Below, in pieces: positions 25,506 to 25,606 of a stretch of DNA of 25,606 nt. Below the pieces are notes generated by a model. That model was given only the letters and a program-made list of their open reading frames with translations. It did not search any database and had not been told where the DNA came from. The translations under genes were made by a program, and so were the position numbers. Source of the stretch: an uncultured Novosphingobium sp. (lineage in GTDB: Bacteria > Pseudomonadota > Alphaproteobacteria > Sphingomonadales > Sphingomonadaceae); contig CAMPIM010000045.1 in NCBI GenBank assembly GCA_946886365.1, positions 1 to 25,606 on the forward strand. The letters are read 5' to 3'. Every line of letters starts with the position of its first letter. Position 1 is the stretch's first letter.

Positions 25506-25606
25506 ATGCGGGTGAAGGAAGCGAAGAAATGCGGTTCAGGGAGAGGCGCAGAATCTAATTCCGGAAGCGCGCCCGTTAGACGCATGGGACGCCCACCGAA
25601 TAAAAA
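25506..25606 (+). CDS. partial TetR-type regulator N-terminus (runs off edge)
   Basis: An open frame starts at ATG 25506 and continues past the end of the window (33 codons visible). It is rich in Lys, Arg, Gly and Ser and ends in APVRRMGRPPNK, which matches the basic arm that precedes the helix-turn-helix in TetR-family regulators (compare KRGRPSST in the regulator at 7509-8162). An internal ATG at 25584 (MGRPPNK) is an alternative start. No convincing ribosome site precedes either. The assignment rests on this short motif alone; a regulator of the adjacent GH3 / GH39 operon would make sense by position. Confidence 0.45.
   Translation, partial: MRVKEAKKCGSGRGAESNSGSAPVRRMGRPPNK

Noticed and set aside
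1..25606. CRISPR arrays, tRNA or rRNA genes, insertion sequences and phage genes
   Set aside because: I looked for regular repeats, cloverleaf patterns, transposases and integrases on both strands and found none I could support.

Overview
The window looks like a chromosomal carbohydrate-utilisation locus from a sphingomonad (Sphingomonadales, Alphaproteobacteria; Sphingobium or Novosphingobium would fit). The reasons are moderately high GC, a class II xylose isomerase/xylulokinase operon under a LacI-type repressor, a TonB-dependent receptor placed next to exo-glycosidases, several Tat-type export signals, and a small exported protein of a type I associate with sphingomonads. This placement is inference; there is no rRNA or other phylogenetic marker.

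Layout. (1) 310-7141: exported glycosidases. A GH43 enzyme with an F5/8C-like module diverges from a large GH106-type alpha-L-rhamnosidase. A GH39 beta-xylosidase-like enzyme converges on the GH106 gene with only 4 nt between stop codons. (2) 7509-11843: a redox and regulatory block. An extended SDR with a C-terminal zinc ribbon, a 103-residue exported protein and a TetR regulator form a leftward operon. It diverges from a KstD/fumarate-reductase-like flavoprotein. The flavoprotein promoter has a perfect 10-bp palindrome between its -35 and -10 boxes. (3) 12224-18483: xylose catabolism. A sugar-porter MFS permease and a LacI-family repressor read leftward. Divergent from them, xylB-xylA-mutarotase read rightward as a tight operon. 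(4) 18893-25411: a TonB-dependent receptor, a clear intrinsic terminator, then a GH3 / GH39 operon. The right edge cuts what looks like a second TetR regulator.

How it fits together. The receptor would import xylose-containing oligosaccharides or glycosides across the outer membrane. Exported GH3, GH39, GH43 and GH106 exo-enzymes would trim xylose, arabinose and rhamnose. The MFS permease would import xylose, the mutarotase would interconvert its anomers, and XylA and XylB would make xylulose 5-phosphate. Three intergenic sites with core AGCGCTACC lie ahead of the permease, xylB and the receptor, which defines a compact LacI-type xylose regulon inside the window.

Most interesting possibility. 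No endo-xylanase is present. Instead the exo-glycosidases surround a 3beta-hydroxysteroid-dehydrogenase-like SDR and a ketosteroid-dehydrogenase-like flavoprotein. This suggests, as a hypothesis only, a locus for xylose/rhamnose-bearing plant glycosides such as saponins, handling both the sugars and the aglycone, rather than for xylan alone.
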